From positions 1-36,083 of the forward strand of contig CAYSLJ010000068.1 of assembly GCA_964431735.1 (NCBI GenBank): a stretch of DNA of 36,083 nucleotides, read 5' to 3'. Shown here one piece after another: positions 1 to 7,343 of the stretch. The translations under genes were made by a program, and so were the position numbers. The first letter of the stretch is position 1. The number at the start of each line of letters is the position of its first letter. A model generated the notes under the pieces. The model was not told where the DNA came from and made no database searches. It worked only from the letters and a program-made list of their open reading frames with translations. The stretch is from CALARM01 sp964431735. GTDB lineage: Bacteria > Vulcanimicrobiota > SpSt-956 > JAKJGF01.

Positions 1-2
1 CC

Positions 3-57
3 TGTCAGGCAGAAGCTGATAAAATGGTTACGAACTTATCTGGAGAGGTACTTAGAA
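3..57 (+). pseudogene. possible gene remnant or dispersed repeat at left edge
   Basis: An open frame enters from the left edge and reads CQAEADKMV then NLSGEVLR up to the left end of the palindromic element. The same frame resumes after that element at 263-337. However, positions 25-54 on the minus strand also resemble a dispersed non-coding repeat seen at 24476-24510 and 36029-36058 (about 23 of 30 identities with the latter), so the coding appearance may be accidental. I do not recognise a protein family. Confidence 0.25.
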
Positions 58-269
58 CCTATCCGAAAAGTAATATTTATTCTATACCCTTCCGGTGTGT
101 GAGGCTCTGGAGAAAAATATATACCGTATTAACAGTAATTTATAAATTAAACAAATGTAATATCGTAGCAGTCTGTAATAAGAGTTTTTTTGCAAGAGGA
201 TTATAGATTTTTCGGAAGAGCCTCACACACCGGAAGGTATTTGATGACTTTTCGGATAGGCTCTTAGAA
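51..269. mobile_element. MITE-like palindromic element with flanking direct repeat
   Basis: The element has a perfect 13-bp terminal inverted repeat (CCTATCCGAAAAG at 58-70, its complement at 248-260). A second, inner inverted pair (84-108 against 217-240, matching over 24 bp with one extra C) carries TTCCGGTGTGTGAGG. It encodes nothing convincing and is about 200 bp long. CTTAGAA occurs at 51-57 and again at 263-269, a likely 7-bp target duplication offset by two bases on the right side. Short length, nested inverted ends and a direct repeat are the hallmarks of a miniature inverted-repeat element mobilised by a transposase encoded elsewhere. Confidence 0.6.
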
Positions 270-337
270 ATCTGGAGAAAGATAAAAAAATAGTTGAAGC
301 ATGTCAAAAAGCTCTGGATGAAGAAGACATCAGGTAG
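263..337 (+). pseudogene. C-terminal remnant of an unidentified protein
   Basis: This short open stretch reads LEKDKKIVEACQKALDEEDI and ends at TAG (335-337). It looks like a charged amphipathic helix and has no start codon of its own. Removing one copy of the CTTAGAA duplication and the palindromic element restores an open frame with positions 3-57, consistent with a gene broken by the insertion. The family is not recognisable. Coding bias over 25 codons is weak evidence. Confidence 0.3.
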
Positions 338-348
338 AAATAATAAAC

Positions 349-459
349 ATGGAGCTTTTTATAACAGAGGAATACCCTGAAATATCAGATATACGGAATA
401 TCTCTCTTGCGACCTCTTCATGTTCACATGATTATAGAGTTTTTAGCAACAGAAATTAA
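349..459 (+). CDS. small hypothetical ORF, 36 codons
   Basis: An ATG-initiated frame begins MELFITEEYPEISDIRNISL and ends at TAA. It has no good Shine-Dalgarno sequence and follows the remnant at 263-337 by 11 bp. It may be the start of a decayed downstream gene or a chance ORF. No family is recognised. Confidence 0.2.
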   Translation: MELFITEEYPEISDIRNISLATSSCSHDYRVFSNRN

Positions 460-561
460 TAACTATTTCGATATGCCTCCCCTGTTTTGTAATTATAAAT
501 GTACATAATTTTATTATTGCTTTATATCTGAAATCAATTTGAAAAAAAAAAATAAAACCTC

Positions 562-589
562 TTGAAAAACCAATAAAGTGTGTTATAAT
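562..589 (+). promoter_or_regulatory. sigma70-type promoter for kamA
   Basis: TTGAAA (562-567) and a perfect TATAAT (584-589) are separated by 16 bp, with AT-rich DNA upstream. Transcription would begin near 596, giving a leader of about 224 nt before kamA. Confidence 0.7.
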
Positions 590-599
590 ATTCTCAAAT

Positions 600-815
600 C
601 AGAGAGGTTTTAGCCGGTCAGACCTGCGAAAAGCAAGTAAAATCAATGACTTTTTAGGTCTCGGAACATATAAAAAATAAAATTTAATCAGATATATTGA
701 GAAAAATAATAAAAGTCAGTAACACTTGAATGATTTTAAATATAAATGAACGCTAAAACCCTGTAAGGCTGAATAAAGTCAGGAATTTTAACTCTAAAAT
801 TCTATTAAGGAGGAA
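600..815 (+). promoter_or_regulatory. long structured 5' leader of kamA
   Basis: GGTTTTAGC at 606-614 is perfectly complementary to GCTAAAACC at 752-760, which would close a domain of about 155 nt. Inside it AGACCT (621-626) can pair with AGGTCT (655-660). After the domain, an 8-bp hairpin (783-790 with 795-802, loop ACTC) lies four bases before the strong AAGGAGG site at 807-813. This layout resembles a cis-regulatory RNA with a closing P1 stem, but I cannot match it to the lysine, SAM, cobalamin, glycine or cyclic-di-nucleotide riboswitch consensus. The function is unassigned. Confidence 0.4.
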
Positions 816-819
816 AAAT

Positions 820-2136
820 ATGGACAAAGACTCGCACTTCATGGAGGATGTTGAACCTCCGGGTAGTAGTATGGTCAGCGTTTCTGATCATGCAGATAAT
901 TCAGTTCCTTTTATATTACGTAATACTCTCTCCAAAATGGCAAAACAATCCCCGTTAGCTTCGCAAAGTGTTCATCACTTCCCGAGATTTAAGATTAACC
1001 CTAAAACCCAGTCTTTTCGTAAGAAATTCTTTCCCGGAGTTACCAATGCGGAATGGAATGACTGGCACTGGCAGTTAAGAAACAGGATAAGAGATATTGA
1101 TACTCTTGCAGGAATAATTTCTCTTTCCGGGGATGAATACAGTGCTATTGTACATCACAGTGGGACACTACCCGTGAGTATTACTCCCTATTATCTCAGC
1201 CTCATTGAAGCCTCCAACACCTTACAGCCTTTAAGGCGTTCTGTTGTGCCTGTAAACAGTGAATATTTCAAATGTATGGGTGAAACAGGGGATCCTCTCG
1301 GTGAAGATCATCAGAGTCCTGTTCCCGGCCTTGTTCATCGTTATCCTGATAGAGTACTTTTTCTTGTAACGGATTTCTGTTCAACATACTGCCGTTACTG
1401 TACCCGTTCCCGTATGGTAGGGGATCATGGCGGAGTATGTAATGCAGAGAGATGGCAGAAAGCCATAGATTACATATCAAATACTCCTTCTATCAGAGAT
1501 GTGCTCATATCGGGGGGAGATCCTCTGACTCTTTCGGACGAGAATCTGGAATGGATTCTGTCAAGGCTTCGCCGTATAGACCATGTAGAATTCATCCGTA
1601 TAGGAACAAAGGTGCCTGCAGTATTACCTCAGAGGATTACACCGGCACTGGCAAGGATGTTAAAACATTATCATCCTCTCTGGATGAGTATACATTTTAC
1701 CCATCCGGAAGAACTGACACCGGAGACATCTCAGGCATGCTGCCGTCTGGCAGATGCAGGTATTCCTATGGGCAGTCAGACCGTATTACTTAAAGGTATT
1801 AATGATAATGTTGAAATCATGAAAAATTTGATGCATGGGTTGTTAAAAATCCGTGTAAAACCTTATTATATATATCAATGTGATCCCATACCCGGGTCAT
1901 CTCATTTTCGTACTCCTGTGGAAAAAGGTCTTGAAATTATAAGAGGCCTGAGAGGGCATACCACGGGATATGCAGTGCCAACCTATGTGATTGATGCACC
2001 GGGCGGTGGAGGCAAAATACCGTTAGCTCCGAATTATGTAGAAGGACAGTCTGAAGGTTACCTGTTACTCAGAAATTATGAGGGAGGCCTTTATCGTTAC
2101 CCTTCTCCTGATCTAGAGCTGGCTTTATGTTCTTAA
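820..2136 (+). CDS. kamA: lysine 2,3-aminomutase (KamA family radical SAM enzyme)
   Basis: The enzyme interconverts L-lysine and L-beta-lysine using a [4Fe-4S] cluster, SAM and PLP. The cluster motif CSTYCRYC places cysteines at 187, 191 and 194. The PLP lysine is K399 in PGGGGK. The two aspartates that bind the substrate epsilon-amine in clostridial LAM are present, D329 in KGIND and D392 in VIDAPGG, which favours lysine over glutamate as substrate. At 438 residues it matches full-length KamA (about 416) rather than the shorter EpmB that modifies EF-P. The start is fixed by AAGGAGG seven bases upstream. No lysine-fermentation genes (kamDE, kdd) are nearby. Instead two ATP-grasp ligase-like genes and a GNAT follow on the same strand, suggesting biosynthetic use of beta-lysine or another beta-amino acid. 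The N-terminal 80 residues are less conserved. Confidence 0.92.
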   Translation: MDKDSHFMEDVEPPGSSMVSVSDHADNSVPFILRNTLSKMAKQSPLASQSVHHFPRFKINPKTQSFRKKFFPGVTNAEWNDWHWQLRNRIRDIDTLAGIISLSGDEYSAIVHHSGTLPVSITPYYLSLIEASNTLQPLRRSVVPVNSEYFKCMGETGDPLGEDHQSPVPGLVHRYPDRVLFLVTDFCSTYCRYCTRSRMVGDHGGVCNAERWQKAIDYISNTPSIRDVLISGGDPLTLSDENLEWILSRLRRIDHVEFIRIGTKVPAVLPQRITPALARMLKHYHPLWMSIHFTHPEELTPETSQACCRLADAGIPMGSQTVLLKGINDNVEIMKNLMHGLLKIRVKPYYIYQCDPIPGSSHFRTPVEKGLEIIRGLRGHTTGYAVPTYVIDAPGGGGKIPLAPNYVEGQSEGYLLLRNYEGGLYRYPSPDLELALCS

Positions 2137-2140
2137 TCAG

Positions 2141-2191
2141 TGAGACGTGAAACTTGAGATTTTTTCTGTCATGTTTCACGTCTCATTTTTT
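2141..2191 (+). terminator. intrinsic terminator-like hairpin after kamA
   Basis: A perfect 13-bp stem (TGAGACGTGAAAC at 2141-2153 with its complement at 2173-2185) and a 19-nt loop are followed by a run of six T. It begins four bases after the kamA stop. The arms also resemble the local heptamer repeats, so termination in vivo could be partial. Confidence 0.6.
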
Positions 2192-2199
2192 AGTGAGTG

Positions 2200-2240
2200 G
2201 TGAAACTACCCGTCACGCGTTATGCGTTACGGGTCACGTT
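2200..2240 (+). repeat. type A heptamer repeat before ATP-grasp gene
   Basis: Units of the CGTCACG/CGTTACG type occupy the leader of the next gene and end shortly before its ribosome-binding site. They extend the reading frame upstream artificially, so the annotated start is downstream of them. Confidence 0.7.
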
Positions 2241-2265
2241 TTTAATAGAAGAAGGAGAAAAAACT

Positions 2266-3243
2266 ATGAATATTGGTCTTACTTATGATCTTCGCTCTTC
2301 TTACCTCGAAGAAGGGTACGGCGAAGAAGAGACAGCAGAATTCGACCGTCCCGATACTGTCGATGCCATAGAAAAAGCGATACAGAATATGGGACACAGG
2401 ACGGATCGTATCGGCCATGTAAGGAGTCTTGTAAATCGTCTGGCAAAAGGGGACAGATGGGATCTGGTTTTCAATATCGCCGAAGGCCTGAGAGGATTCG
2501 GACGGGAAGCACAGGTACCTGCTTTACTGGATGCCTATGATATAGCCTATACTTTTTCAGATCCACTGGTTATGTCTTTAACACTTCATAAAGGAGTGAC
2601 GAAACATATCATTCGTGATCTGAAGATTCCTACGGCGGATTTTGCAGTTGTAGAATATGAAGAAGATATTAAAAAAATAGATATGCCATATCCTCTTTTT
2701 GCCAAACCTGTGGCAGAGGGAACAGGAAAGGGTATAACTCCTTCGTCGAAAATTAATAGTAAAGATGAATTAATAAGTGTATGTATGGACATGGTAAAGA
2801 AATATAAACAGCCTGTAATAATAGAGACTTTTCTTCCCGGAAGGGAATTTACGGTAGGTATTACAGGGACAGGTAAAAATGCCCTTTCTACAGGTGTAAT
2901 AGAAGTCATTTTAAGGGATGAAGCGGAAAAGGATGTTTATTCTTATGTAAACAAGGAAAAATGTGAAGAACTTGTAGAATATCGTCTTGTAAATGATATT
3001 ATGGCAAAGGAAGCGGAAAAATGGGCTCTTGCCTCGTGGCGTGGCCTTGGATGCAGAGACGGAGGACGGGTTGATATGAGATCTGATGCGGCAGGAATAC
3101 CGAATTTTATGGAAGTAAATCCTCTTCCCGGTATTCATCCGGAACATTCCGATCTGCCTATTATATGTACGAAAGCCGGTATAAGTTATCAGGAATTGAT
3201 TGAAAGAATTGTAAATTCAGCCACTAAAAGAATTATCAGATAG
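2266..3243 (+). CDS. D-Ala-D-Ala ligase-like ATP-grasp enzyme 1
   Basis: This 325-residue protein has the D-alanine-D-alanine ligase fold. The N-terminal domain starts MNIGLTYDLRSS, the central ATP-grasp segment has PLFAKPVAEGTGKGI and IIETFLPGREFTVGI, and the C-terminal metal and nucleotide site is GRVDMRSD followed by FMEVNPLPG. ATP-grasp ligases activate a carboxylate as acyl phosphate and join it to an amine. The ATG at 2266 is preceded by GAAGGAGA, whereas earlier in-frame starts lie in a heptamer repeat. No murein genes are nearby, and a second paralogue lies immediately downstream, so a role in a dedicated amide-forming pathway with KamA is more likely than peptidoglycan synthesis (inference). 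The stop TAG is followed at once by repeat-like GTGAAGGG. Confidence 0.85.
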   Translation: MNIGLTYDLRSSYLEEGYGEEETAEFDRPDTVDAIEKAIQNMGHRTDRIGHVRSLVNRLAKGDRWDLVFNIAEGLRGFGREAQVPALLDAYDIAYTFSDPLVMSLTLHKGVTKHIIRDLKIPTADFAVVEYEEDIKKIDMPYPLFAKPVAEGTGKGITPSSKINSKDELISVCMDMVKKYKQPVIIETFLPGREFTVGITGTGKNALSTGVIEVILRDEAEKDVYSYVNKEKCEELVEYRLVNDIMAKEAEKWALASWRGLGCRDGGRVDMRSDAAGIPNFMEVNPLPGIHPEHSDLPIICTKAGISYQELIERIVNSATKRIIR

Positions 3244-3549
3244 TGAAGGGTGACGGGGAGAGACTGAATCACAGATTATCCGGTATCATATTTATTATAG
3301 TTAGTTTCATAATAATCCATATTTATTGAGGTGAGTATAAATAATACATATATGCTCTCGTGACGCGTAACGCGTGACGCGTGACGGGAGGAAAACTTTT
3401 ATTACATGCTTATACTCAGGTCAGTAATGACCTCGTAATGCGTAAAGCGTGATGCGTGATGCGCAGGGATTAAACCCGTCACGCGTTACGCGTTACGCGT
3501 CACGATACAAACTGTATATTATTTGAAATATAAAGAATCGAGGAACATA
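3244..3549. repeat. intergenic repeat region with 30-bp inverted heptamer arms
   Basis: This 306-bp gap has no gene. Positions 3359-3388 (four CGTRACG heptamers plus GG) are the inverted complement of 3475-3504 with one mismatch in 30. Between them lies a third degenerate heptamer run at 3433-3462. The left part contains a 23-bp segment at 3272-3294 (CAGATTATCCGG onward) found again at 24193-24215 with two mismatches. A transcript through it could form a long hairpin between the two ATP-grasp genes. Confidence 0.75.
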
Positions 3550-4518
3550 ATGAATGTAGCAGTATTACATGGAGAGGTTCATCCTGATGCAGGGGAAGAC
3601 GAACAGGATGTTCTCGTAGAAGTGGAATGTATATCTAAAGCTCTTCTGGAAGAAGGATATAAACCTGTACCTGTTCCTTTTTCCATTGATATAAAGAAGA
3701 CAATAAATAAGCTTGAAGAAATCAGACCTTCTTTTGTTTTTAATCTGGTAGAAACGGTAGAAGGGAAGGGAAACCTCATATATCTTGCTCCTGCAATTTT
3801 AAATCATCTGAATATACCCTATACCGGTTCAAAGCTTGATGCAATATACGTAACATCAAATAAAGTTCTCACGAAAAAATTTCTTAAATCTTCAGGTATA
3901 AATACGCCTCCCTGGCATGAGATAGATGAACCTCCCGGAGATGATATTGTTCCATGTATATTTAAATCTGTCTGGGAACATGCATCTGTCGGGCTTGACG
4001 AAGATTCTGTTATTTTTGATACGGAGAAACGTCATGAGGAAATAAAAAAACGTCTGGCTACGGGGAAAAAAGATTCTTTTATAGAATCTTATATAGACGG
4101 AAGAGAATTTAATATTTCCATCCTCGAAGGGAAAAATGGCCCTGAATTACTTCCCCACGGGGAAATTAAATTCGTTGACTATCATGATAAAATAAAGGTG
4201 GTCGGTTACAGGGCAAAATGGGATTCAGATTCTTTTGAATATCATCATACAAACAGAACCTTTGATTTTTCTGAAGAAGACAGGGCTCTTCTGGAGGAAC
4301 TTTCAAATATATCGGTAGCATGCTGGAATTTATTCAAACTGTCCGGATATGGCAGGGTAGATTTCCGTGTAGATAATGGCGGCACTCCATGGGTACTCGA
4401 GGTTAATATTAATCCCTGCCTGTCACCTGATGCAGGATTTATCGCTGCAGCACATAAGGCAGGATTAAGTTTTAATGATGTTATAAAAAGAATCGTTGGT
4501 TCAGTGAAAAGTGAGTAG
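3550..4518 (+). CDS. D-Ala-D-Ala ligase-like ATP-grasp enzyme 2
   Basis: This 322-residue paralogue of the preceding gene starts MNVAVLHGEVHPDAGEDEQD. A Ddl-like N-terminal domain (NLVETVEGKGNLIYLAPAIL, then YTGSKLDAIYVTSNK) precedes ATP-grasp segments FIESYIDGREFNISIL and GYGRVDFRVD, and the metal site is VLEVNINPCLSPDAGF. It keeps the features needed for ATP-dependent ligation. The pair of diverged ligases suggests two successive amide bonds or two acceptor specificities (inference). ATG at 3550 has AGGAAC upstream and starts the conserved N terminus. The frame opens slightly earlier but without a better site. The C terminus VKSE and its TAG stop are encoded by a type B heptamer run that continues downstream. 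Confidence 0.84.
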   Translation: MNVAVLHGEVHPDAGEDEQDVLVEVECISKALLEEGYKPVPVPFSIDIKKTINKLEEIRPSFVFNLVETVEGKGNLIYLAPAILNHLNIPYTGSKLDAIYVTSNKVLTKKFLKSSGINTPPWHEIDEPPGDDIVPCIFKSVWEHASVGLDEDSVIFDTEKRHEEIKKRLATGKKDSFIESYIDGREFNISILEGKNGPELLPHGEIKFVDYHDKIKVVGYRAKWDSDSFEYHHTNRTFDFSEEDRALLEELSNISVACWNLFKLSGYGRVDFRVDNGGTPWVLEVNINPCLSPDAGFIAAAHKAGLSFNDVIKRIVGSVKSE

Positions 4519-4592
4519 TGAAAAGTGAGTCGTGAATAGTAGTAACCAGGGTAATTCTACCCGTTACGCGTTACGCGTTACGCGTTACGATT
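4511..4592 (+). repeat. type B then type A heptamer repeats
   Basis: GTGAAAA/GTGAGTA-type units overlap the end of the ATP-grasp gene and continue to about 4540. A run of CGTTACG units at 4562-4590 follows, ending just before the GNAT ribosome-binding site. Confidence 0.75.
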
Positions 4593-4609
4593 AAGGAGAT
4601 GTATTAATT

Positions 4610-5107
4610 ATGACAGAAGAACATTCTATAACATTCAGAGAAGAAGTAATACCATCTGACATAGAAACAGTAAGAGAGATTTTAGAATCAAGCGGCTATT
4701 TTTATAAAGAAGAAATTGCAGTAGGTGTAGAACTGGTTGAAGAAAGATTGAATAAAGGTATTGCCAGCGGTTATCATTTTCTATTTGCAGAAGAGAATGG
4801 CAGAGTCGTCGGCTATACATGTTTCGGAGAAATTGCTTGTACGAAAGGAAGTTTTGATCTTTACTGGATTGCAGTACATAATGATATACGCGGCAGTGGT
4901 ATCGGGAAAAAACTTCTTGCTCTTACGGAGAAGAAAATTTCTGAAATGGGCGGTAAACGTATATATGTGGAAACATCCAATAGAAAGCAGTATGAATCTA
5001 CAAGGGTATTCTATATAAAATGCAGATATTCCGTAGAAGCAATCCTTAAAGATTTTTATGGCCCCGGAGACGATAAAGTTATTTTTCTCAGAGTAACAGG
5101 GCAGTGA
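4610..5107 (+). CDS. GNAT family N-acetyltransferase
   Basis: This 165-residue, single-domain GNAT would transfer an acyl group from acyl-CoA to a primary amine. Motif A is visible as LYWIAVHNDIRGSGIGKKLL, with the R-G-S-G-I-G pyrophosphate-binding loop. The preceding strand reads VVGYTCFGEI and motif B falls around TRVFYIKCRY. AGGAG lies 11 bases before ATG 4610. It is the fourth gene of the kamA and ATP-grasp cluster, so its substrate may be the beta-amino acid or its conjugate. Nepsilon-acetyl-beta-lysine synthesis (AblA/AblB) is a precedent for pairing KamA with an acetyltransferase, but AblB is much longer and this is not a clear AblB. The TGA stop lies inside a type C repeat (CAGTGAG, CAGTGAC). 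Confidence 0.82.
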   Translation: MTEEHSITFREEVIPSDIETVREILESSGYFYKEEIAVGVELVEERLNKGIASGYHFLFAEENGRVVGYTCFGEIACTKGSFDLYWIAVHNDIRGSGIGKKLLALTEKKISEMGGKRIYVETSNRKQYESTRVFYIKCRYSVEAILKDFYGPGDDKVIFLRVTGQ

Positions 5108-5138
5108 GCAGTGACCAGTTATCAGTTTATATGAGAAT

Positions 5139-5270
5139 CGTGATGCGTAACGCATGACGCGTAACGGGTGGGTCGTGATGCGTGCTGCGTGTTTTGCCAG
5201 TACCGGGCGACCACAGTGGGTCGCCCTTACTCACTTTTCACTTTTCACGACTCACGCCTCACGACTCACT
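5139..5270 (+). repeat. composite repeat module A-hairpin-B (copy 1)
   Basis: A run of CGTGATG/CGTAACG heptamers is followed by a hairpin element and then TTCACTT/ACGACTC-type heptamers that reach the stop codon of the convergent response regulator gene. The hairpin has a perfect 8-bp stem, GGGCGACC (5205-5212) with GGTCGCCC (5219-5226). The same order of parts occurs at 28272-28389 (inverted) and 33498-33740. Confidence 0.75.
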
Positions 5271-6108
5271 AATTCGTAGAAATAATACCTTTTTTCTCTT
5301 CAATTTTTACGAGATATTCCTCTGTCCCCGGTATAGAGGTTATAGAAACCTGTAATTTTGATACAGTATGGGTTTTACTGGATGTAATATAGCGGTTAAT
5401 TTCTTCCGGCCACCTGTCCCACAGATGCTCTTCTTCCAGATAATAGTTCTTTTTTAGCAGTTCTATAAATGGGTTGGTTAAATCTTTTTCACTTTCAATA
5501 TCAAGATAAATCCGGCCTTTCAGGTTTATATAGAGAATTCTGTCCAGGGAATTCAGAATGATATAACCTATTTCTTCATTGTCTACAATCCACTTAAATT
5601 TGTCTCTTTCCACAAGCAATAAACTGGCTACTTTTGAGGCATCTTCTTCAAGAAATTTTTTAAGTTTTTTGTTTAATTCTTTCAGTTCCATGTTCTGTTT
5701 GCTTATAGTTTCTGCCATTATATGACGTTGTTTGTTAAGTCTTGTAATAGTTTTCACTCTTGCTTTCAGCTCATGTTTATCTATAGGTTTTGAGATAAAA
5801 TCATCTGCCCCGGCAGAAAGTCCTTCCAGTCTTGCCTGGCGCTCATCCAGTCCTGTAACAATTATGACAGGTATATCTGCAAAGGATGGAGTAGCTCTTA
5901 TGTGTTTACATACTTCAAAACCGTTCATATCAGGCATAAGTACATCTAACAGTATGAGATCCGGTTTTTCAATGGATATCTTCTCAATTGCCTCATGGCC
6001 ACTGGAAGCAAAAGTTAAATTATAACCTTCTTTATTTAATATGGTCTGAAGTATTTTTCTGCTGTCTTCTCTGTCGTCTACTATTAAAATATGGGAACTA
6101 TCATTCAT
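5269..6108 (-). CDS. response regulator with coiled coil and PAS-like output domain
   Basis: The N-terminal receiver domain (residues 5-120) has the acidic pair D11/D12 in ILIVDDREDS, phosphoacceptor D55 in LILLDVLMPDMNG, T85 and K107 in FISKP. A coiled coil (about 125-165) links it to a degenerate PAS-like domain beginning near DKFKWIVDNEEIGYIILNSLD. No DNA-binding, GGDEF or kinase motif is visible, so it probably signals through protein contacts. ATG 6108 is preferred. An in-frame GTG at 6141 adds 11 residues that do not resemble a receiver start. No histidine kinase is adjacent. It converges with the GNAT gene. The promoter lies about 180 bp upstream. Confidence 0.85.
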   Translation of the reverse strand: MNDSSHILIVDDREDSRKILQTILNKEGYNLTFASSGHEAIEKISIEKPDLILLDVLMPDMNGFEVCKHIRATPSFADIPVIIVTGLDERQARLEGLSAGADDFISKPIDKHELKARVKTITRLNKQRHIMAETISKQNMELKELNKKLKKFLEEDASKVASLLLVERDKFKWIVDNEEIGYIILNSLDRILYINLKGRIYLDIESEKDLTNPFIELLKKNYYLEEEHLWDRWPEEINRYITSSKTHTVSKLQVSITSIPGTEEYLVKIEEKKGIISTN

Positions 6109-6288
6109 AAACGTTGTTCTTTCATAAATTACGTAACTCACCCTTCACATCAGGGCTTTTTATAAACGCCCCTGCTCATCAGTGTTACCTATCACCATTC
6201 ACTAACAGGCGTGACCTGAGCAGCCACAACCAGATATGAAAATTAACAGATAGTGAATCATAAGACTTCATCATTTTCATATAAAAAT

Positions 6289-6297
6289 ATTATATCA
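6289..6297 (-). promoter_or_regulatory. extended -10 promoter for response regulator
   Basis: On the minus strand TGATATAAT is an extended -10 (TGn plus perfect TATAAT). No strong -35 is seen. It would give a leader of about 175 nt containing a GC-rich segment, around 6160-6180, similar to 25786-25805. Confidence 0.45.
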
Positions 6298-6317
6298 CAA
6301 AGTAGCAAAAAATAAAT

Positions 6318-7343
6318 TTATTTATAAAGTTCTTTTGCTCTTATACATCTTACTGAATGACCGGGTGAAAGAGTTTCAAGAGAAATTCTTTCTTCATTAC
6401 ACCTGTCAGTTCCGTATTTACATCTCGGATAAAACGTGCAGCCCCGGGGAGGACTGAACAGATCCGGCGGATATCCTGCTACAGGAACAAGAGGTTTTTT
6501 TTCTTTATCATTTAATTTCGGTCTCGAAGCAAGTAAGCCGCATGTATAGGGATGAGCCGGATTTTTAAATATCTCCGTAACAGGGGCATATTCAACGGCT
6601 TCACCTCCGTACATTACCATTACGTTCTGGCATACTTCTGATACAATACCGAGATCATGGGTAATCAAAATAATGGAAGAGCCTGAATTACTGTTTAACT
6701 CTCTCATTAAATGAAGGATCTGTGCCTGAATAGTCACATCAAGGGCAGTGGTGGGTTCGTCTGCAATGAGGAGATCGGGATTACAGCATAAGGCCATGGC
6801 GATCATTATACGCTGTCTCATACCTCCGCTGAACTCATGGGGATACACATGCATTCTCGCCCCGGGATCAGGTATCTTCACTTTTCTCATCATTTCTGTT
6901 GCAATAAGAAAGGCTTCTTTTTTATTAACCTTCTGATGTAATAATATTGCTTCAACGATCTGATCTCCTGCCGTAAGCAGAGGGTTAAGGGAAGTCATGG
7001 GATCCTGAAAGATCATAGAAATTCTGTTGCCTCTGATTTTTCTTATTTCGTCGGGTTTTTTTTTCAGAAGATCTTCTTCGTTAAATAATATCTCTCCTGA
7101 TGTAATTTTGCCTGGCGGCATTGCTATAAGGCGAATAATTGAGAGAGCAGTAACACTTTTCCCTGAACCAGATTCTCCTACTATACCGAGATTCTCTCCT
7201 TTTTTTAGGGAAAAACTCAGGTCATTCACTGCATGAACTGTTCCTTCGTCTGTTTTAAACTGAATATTTAAATGTTTGATTTCTAATAATCTGTCTGCTG
7301 AATTATTTTCTCCGAAATCATCGGAGATGGCATATATAGACAT
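6318..7343 (-). CDS. oppD: oligopeptide ABC transporter ATPase, second OppD-type
   Basis: This ATPase energises oligopeptide import. Walker A GESGSGKS is at residues 56-63, the Q-loop is QDPMTSLNP, the signature is LSGG-like (EFSGGMRQR), Walker B is LLIADEPTTALD and the H-loop is ITHDLG. The C-terminal extension carries cysteines in CTFYPRCKYGTDRC and a later VRC, the pattern that binds a [4Fe-4S] cluster in characterised Dpp ATPases. It is the third ATPase of the operon, besides oppD and oppF, and the last gene. Its 5' end overlaps the 3' end of oppF by 26 bp. ATG 7343 is chosen because AGGA is correctly spaced for it. The ATG six bases upstream is too close. Confidence 0.9.
   Translation of the reverse strand: MSIYAISDDFGENNSADRLLEIKHLNIQFKTDEGTVHAVNDLSFSLKKGENLGIVGESGSGKSVTALSIIRLIAMPPGKITSGEILFNEEDLLKKKPDEIRKIRGNRISMIFQDPMTSLNPLLTAGDQIVEAILLHQKVNKKEAFLIATEMMRKVKIPDPGARMHVYPHEFSGGMRQRIMIAMALCCNPDLLIADEPTTALDVTIQAQILHLMRELNSNSGSSIILITHDLGIVSEVCQNVMVMYGGEAVEYAPVTEIFKNPAHPYTCGLLASRPKLNDKEKKPLVPVAGYPPDLFSPPRGCTFYPRCKYGTDRCNEERISLETLSPGHSVRCIRAKELYK

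Noticed and set aside
24..206. 60-codon open frame at the left edge
   Set aside because: Most of it is the palindromic element read through, and the composition is not protein-like after residue 12.
600..760. Lysine or SAM riboswitch upstream of kamA
   Set aside because: The conserved core sequences of those riboswitch classes are not present, so only an unassigned structured leader is reported.
2197..2265. N-terminal extension of the first ATP-grasp protein (also 22231-22311, 28346-28423, 31967-32044)
   Set aside because: These extensions translate type A heptamer repeats (VTRYALRVT-like) and lie upstream of proper ribosome-binding sites.
3359..3504. CRISPR-like appearance of repeated units
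   Set aside because: Units are 7 bp, contiguous and degenerate, with no uniform spacers and no cas genes.
2266..4518. Assignment of the two ATP-grasp genes as murein D-Ala-D-Ala ligases (ddl)
   Set aside because: Both are diverged from each other and sit with kamA and a GNAT, with no mur or fts genes, so a ddl symbol is not justified.
4781..5155. Antisense 124-codon open frame over the GNAT gene
   Set aside because: It is a shadow of the GNAT frame with no ribosome-binding site and no recognisable motifs. The GNAT motifs are on the plus strand.
5732..6025. Plus-strand open frame opposite the receiver domain
   Set aside because: It is antisense to the conserved response-regulator domain, whose catalytic residues are intact on the minus strand.
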